DNA from: Bog-752 sp963799395
GTDB taxonomy: Bacteria > Actinomycetota > Thermoleophilia > UBA2241
Length of the DNA: 8,183 bases
Direction: 5' to 3'
NCBI GenBank assembly: GCA_963799395.1
Contig: CAWCWZ010000008.1
Span: 1-8,183 of the forward strand
A model generated the notes under the pieces. That model worked only from the letters and a program-made list of their open reading frames with translations. It searched no databases and was not told where the DNA came from. The position numbers and the translations under genes are program-made. Positions 5,615-8,183 of the stretch are shown in pieces; positions within the stretch are counted from its first letter, which is position 1, and each line of letters starts with the position of its first letter.

Positions 5615-7075
5615 TCAGAGAGCGGTCAGCCGTTCGGCCCGGCCGAAGGATGGCAGGTAGGGCTGCGCCTCTCGAAGCGCATCTTGCACATCGCGTAGCT
5701 CCTCGGCACGGCGATGGGGTAGTCGCCGTCGAAGCAGGCGCGGCAGAACTGGTTCTGGGGCAGACCGGTGCTGGCCTGCAGGCCGTCGAGGGTGAGGTAG
5801 TGCAGGCGTGGTGGCGCCGACGCGGTCGGCGGACGCTCGTCGACGCTCATTGGCGGCGACGAGCTCGGCCGGGTGGCCATGTCGATGCCGTAGAAGCAGG
5901 GATAGCTGAATCGGCGGCGAGCTGATGCGCAGGTGTACCTCTGTGGCGCCGGCCTGTAGAGCATGTCGACGAGCTTGCCGGTGGTGTTGCCGCGCACGAT
6001 CGAGTCGTCGACCACGACGAGACGCTTGCCCTCGATGACGGCGCGGATGGGGTTGAGCTTCATGCGGATGCCGAGCTGGCGCAGGTGGTCGTCGGGCTGG
6101 ATGAAGGTGCGGTGGACGTAGCGGTTCTTCATGAGCCCTCGGAGTAGGCGATGCCGCGTCTCGCGGGCGTAGCCGATGGCGGCCGGATGCCGGTGTCGGG
6201 CACGGGGATGACGTAGGTCGGCTTCGACCGGCGCCTCCATGGCCAGGTGGCGGCCCATCTCGAAACGGCAGTCGGCGAGCGTGCGCCCGTACAGCCGCGA
6301 GTCGGGACGGGCGAAGTAGATGAACTCGAAGACGCACAGGGCGGGGCGGGCGCCGGGAGCTCGACGCGCACGCTGCGCAGCTCGCCGTCGCTCGGTCGTC
6401 CAGACGATCTCGCCGGCCTCGATCTCGCGCACGAACTCGGCGCCGATGATGTCGAGGGCACATGACTCGCTCGCGACCACCGGATTGCCCTCGAAGTCGC
6501 CCAGGCAGAGCGGCCGCACGCCGAACGGGTCGCGAAAGCCGACGACCTTGTCGCCGGTCAGCACGGCCGCCGAGAAGGCGCCGCGGATGCGGCTCACGGC
6601 CTCGCGCACCGAGCCCAGCAGGTCGTTCGAGGCGTGCTGGGCGATGAGCGCGGTGATGACCTCGGTGTCTGGTGCCGGACTTGAACGAAACGCCCTGCGC
6701 CTTGAGCTCGTCGCGCAGCTCGGTGGTGTTGACGAGGTTGCCGTTGTGGGCGAGGGCGATGGTGTGCTCGCCGCGCGACCGGGTGAGCGGCTGGGAGTTC
6801 TGCCAGGCGGTCGCGCCGGTCGTGGAGTAGCGCACGTGACCGATGGCGTGCGTGCCGGTGAGCCCGGCGAGGACCTTCTCGTTGAAGACCTGCGAGACGA
6901 GGCCCATGTCTTTGACGACCGTGATCTGGCCCTCGTCGGCCACCGCGATGCCGGCGCTCTCCTGGCCGCGATGCTGCAGGGCGTAGAGCCCGAAGAAGGT
7001 GAGCCGGGCGACGTCGCGGCCCGGGGCGAAGATGCCGAACACGCCGCAACTGTCGTGAAAGCGATCGCTGCTCAT
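5615..7075 (-). CDS. purF: Amidophosphoribosyltransferase PurF, Fe-S (Bacillus) type, many frameshifts
   Basis: PurF commits PRPP to purines by transferring glutamine ammonia to form phosphoribosylamine. ATG at 7073-7075 gives MSSDRFHDSCGVFGIF; Cys10 is the Ntn-hydrolase nucleophile after a short propeptide. The glutaminase domain shows LYALQHRGQESAGIA, GHVRYSTTG, ALAHNGNLVNT and FRDPFGVRPLCLG. The transferase domain shows FEFIYFARPDSRLYG, YVIPVPDTGIRP, NRYVHRTFIQP and the PRPP loop VVVDDSIVRGNTTGK. Cysteines in LCVFEFIYF, YPCFYGID and FCRACF fall where B. subtilis PurF binds its 4Fe-4S cluster. The first frame is clean from 7075 to about 6673, where one extra base precedes DTEVITALIA. A dozen or so more shifts follow, clustered below 6430, the last near MCKMRFE/AQPYLPSFGRAERLTAL. 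The span is 487 codons, close to family length. Its start is 8 bases after the purL stop with no good Shine-Dalgarno, suggesting coupling. Confidence 0.97.
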   Translation of the reverse strand: MSSDRFHDSCGVFGIFAPGRDVARLTFFGLYALQHRGQESAGIAVADEGQITVVKDMGLVSQVFNEKVLAGLTGTHAIGHVRYSTTGATAWQNSQPLTRSRGEHTIALAHNGNLVNTTELRDELKAQGVSFKSGTRHRGHHRAHRPARLERPAGLGARGREPHPRRLLGGRADRRQGRRLSRPVRRAAALPGRLRGQSGGRERVMCPRHHRRRVRARDRGRRDRLDDRATASCAACASSSRRPPRPVRLRVHLLRPSRLAAVRAHARRLPFRDGPPPGHGGAGRSRPTSSPCPTPASGRHRLRPRDAASPTPRAHEEPLRPPHLHPARRPPAPARHPHEAQPHPRRHRGQASRRGRRLDRARQHHRQARRHALQAGATEVHLRISSPPIQLSLLLRHRHGHPAELVAANERRRASADRVGATTPALPHPRRPAGQHRSAPEPVLPRLLRRRLPHRRAEELRDVQDALREAQPYLPSFGRAERLTAL

Positions 7076-7083
7076 GGTGAGGC

Positions 7084-7923
7084 TCAGGCGAGCCGCTGGG
7101 GAAGCGACTCGTAGGCCCGGCGCAGCTCGGCTACCGGCAGGTCGAGCACCGTGGCGCCGGTCGAGCGCCAGGCGCAGGCGGTCGCCGCCGACCGTGCCGA
7201 GGACCGTGAGCCGCAGGTCTGCCGCCAGGGCGACGAGGGCGTCGGCGGCGCCGGCCGCACAGGTGACGACGACGCGCGACGGGCCCTCGCCGAACAGCGC
7301 CACGTCGGAGCGCAAGGCGCTCGCCGGCAGCGTGAGGGCGGCGCCGAGCGCCGGCGGCGGAGCCGCCGTCAGCGCGCCGCCCTCGACCCCGCTCGCGATG
7401 CAGCACTCGGCGAGGGCCACGGCGAGGCCGCCCTCGGCGCAGTCGTGGGCGCTCCTGATGAGACCAGCGGCGATGCCTTCGCGCAGCACCCGCTGGAGCG
7501 TCTCTTCGAGCTCGAGGTCGACGTCGGGCACGCGGCCTTCGACGCGGCCGTAGTGGACCTTCTGGTACTCGGAGCCGTCGAGCCAGGCGGCAGCGGGCGG
7601 GCCCAGCAGCACGACCAGGTCGCCCTCGGTCTTGAAGCGCGCGTCGCAGTGCTTCGTGACGTCGTCGAAGACGCCCAGCATGCCGACCATGGGCGTCGGG
7701 TAGATGGCGTTGCCGAAGCTCTCGTTGTAGAAGCTCACGTTGCCCGACACGACCGGCGTGTCGAGCGCCTCGCAGGCTCGGCGATGCCCTCGACGGCCTG
7801 CTCGAAGGTCCAGTAGATGTCGCCCTTCTCGGGGTTGCCGAAGTTGAGGCAGTCGGTGACGGCCACCGGCAGCGCCCCGGTGCTCCAGATCTGGTCACGA
7901 ACGGCGGGTTCGAAATGGACCAC
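7084..7923 (-). CDS. purL: Phosphoribosylformylglycinamidine synthase PurL, C-terminal part, two frameshifts
   Basis: PurL uses ATP and ammonia from PurQ to convert FGAR to FGAM. The last ~280 residues of the protein (about 740 in small bacterial PurL) are present. Blocks include STGALPVAVTDCLNFGNPEK, SGNVSFYNESFGNAIYPTP, SAHDCAEGGLAVALAECC and FGEGPSRVVVTC. The C-terminus is GATVLDLPVAELRRAYESL, then PQRLA and TGA at 7084-7086. One base is missing near 7777 (between GIAE and ACEALDTPVVSGNV) and one near 7160 (between LRLALD and GATVL). Without the second correction the frame reads straight through into PurF, which is an artefact. Similarity fades by about 7900-7923, and an in-frame TAG lies at 7951-7953. 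The missing N-terminal two thirds are therefore absent because of a junction in the assembled sequence rather than the window edge. It is the small PurL type by its length pattern, so purS and purQ would be expected upstream in the genome. Confidence 0.95.
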
Positions 7924-7926
7924 CGG

Positions 7927-8058
7927 GTCGGACTCGGCTCCAGCTTGCGACTATTTTTGTTGACGACGGCAGCAGTTCTGGGTCTCGCCTACTTCGGCGT
8001 TATCTTGGGCGTTCGGATCGGGCTGTTTACCGAAGCCATCTTTCCGAAACGCTGTTGA
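7927..8058 (+). CDS. Possible C-terminal tail of a MurJ/MviN-like membrane protein (fragment)
   Basis: The plus strand carries an open frame ending in TGA at 8056-8058. Its last ~36 residues are LRLFLLTTAAVLGLAYFGVI then LGVRIGLFTEAIFPKRC, one hydrophobic helix and a short basic tail. The pattern (RL, Ala/Gly-rich helix, YF, LG+R, F) resembles the last transmembrane helix of the lipid II flippase MurJ as I recall it. The GC is visibly lower than in the pur genes. The frame can be opened at an ATG at 7915, but those first bases belong to purL on the other strand, so a genuine start there is unlikely. It may equally be a chance hydrophobic ORF. The placement suggests a fragment of another locus joined here. 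Confidence 0.3.
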   Translation, partial: VGLGSSLRLFLLTTAAVLGLAYFGVILGVRIGLFTEAIFPKRC

Positions 8059-8183
8059 CCGTGGCGGGGCATCGATTGCTTCCTCGTGGTTGGATAGCCC
8101 CGAGGATGGCGAAGGCACCAATGAGTTGCGGCGTCCTGGAACGGAAGCACTCAGCAGACGTACGCTGAACGAAATCAGACATA
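8059..8183. other. Right-end segment with no recognised gene
   Basis: These 125 bases have lower GC than the pur genes, and I recognise no protein in either direction. GCGGGGC near 8064-8070 and GCCCCG at 8098-8103 can pair around a 27-base gap, but no T-run follows, so I do not call a terminator. A minus-strand frame beginning at 8182 (MSDFVQRTSAECFRSR) is short and resembles nothing I know. Confidence 0.5.

Noticed and set aside
5633..5647. TTCGGCC-C-GGCCGAA inverted repeat near the convergent purF/ygjP-like ends as a bidirectional terminator
   Set aside because: It lies inside the purF coding sequence, the usable stem is about 5 bp, and no T-run follows on either strand.
3648..7750. purM, the ygjP-like gene, purF and purL as true pseudogenes
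   Set aside because: Every catalytic motif is preserved and the breaks are one-base indels, often in GC repeats, with full family sequence on both sides. Sequencing error explains them better.
5615..7750. A PurL-PurF fusion protein (one continuous 711-codon frame)
   Set aside because: The continuity comes from a one-base deletion near 7160. With that base restored, PurL ends at a normal TGA (7084-7086) after its expected C-terminus, and PurF starts at its own ATG.
1..8183. CRISPR array, tRNA or rRNA genes, insertion sequences, phage or defence genes
   Set aside because: No spaced direct repeats, cloverleaf-like segments, transposase motifs or defence domains were seen on either strand.

Overview
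The window is a very GC-rich stretch (roughly 70% by eye) of a bacterial de novo purine biosynthesis cluster. Seven of the eight recognisable genes are on the minus strand. In transcription order they are purL (3' part), purF, purM, a PfkB-family kinase, purN, a HAD-family phosphatase and purH (5' part). One gene, a YgjP-like zinc hydrolase, is on the plus strand between purF and purM. The composition, frequent GTG starts and gene set fit a high-GC lineage such as an actinobacterial or chloroflexotal group. The HAD protein resembles a family I associate mainly with archaea. The sequence alone does not fix the phylum.

Layout. Positions 1-643 hold the IMP cyclohydrolase half of purH, running off the left edge. 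A 97-base gap with a clear Shine-Dalgarno follows. Next come HAD (741-1779), purN (1776-2640), pfkB (2674-3651) and purM (3648-4777). The purM/pfkB and purN/HAD junctions are both 4-base GTGA stop/start overlaps, so purM-pfkB-purN-HAD reads as one translationally coupled unit leading into purH. A 55-base divergent spacer separates purM from the YgjP-like gene (4833 to about 5614), which runs convergently into purF (5615-7075) with abutting stop codons. purL (7084 to about 7923) lies 8 bases upstream of purF.

Function. PurF makes phosphoribosylamine from PRPP and glutamine, PurN formylates GAR, PurL amidates FGAR, PurM closes the imidazole ring, and PurH performs the last two steps to IMP. purD, purS/purQ, purK/purE, purC and purB are not in the window. 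The kinase and the phosphatase are not enzymes of the classical pathway, and they are the most interesting part of the operon.

Data quality. Most genes are broken by single-base frameshifts although the protein similarity continues in another frame across each break. The shifts are very dense between about 4440 and 6430 and nearly absent in pfkB, the 3' part of purM and the purH part. This looks like uncorrected indel error rather than gene decay, so I annotate full-length genes across the breaks. The right end (about 7925-8183) has lower GC, does not continue purL, and contains what may be the C-terminal tail of a MurJ-like membrane protein on the plus strand. It is probably a chimeric contig end.
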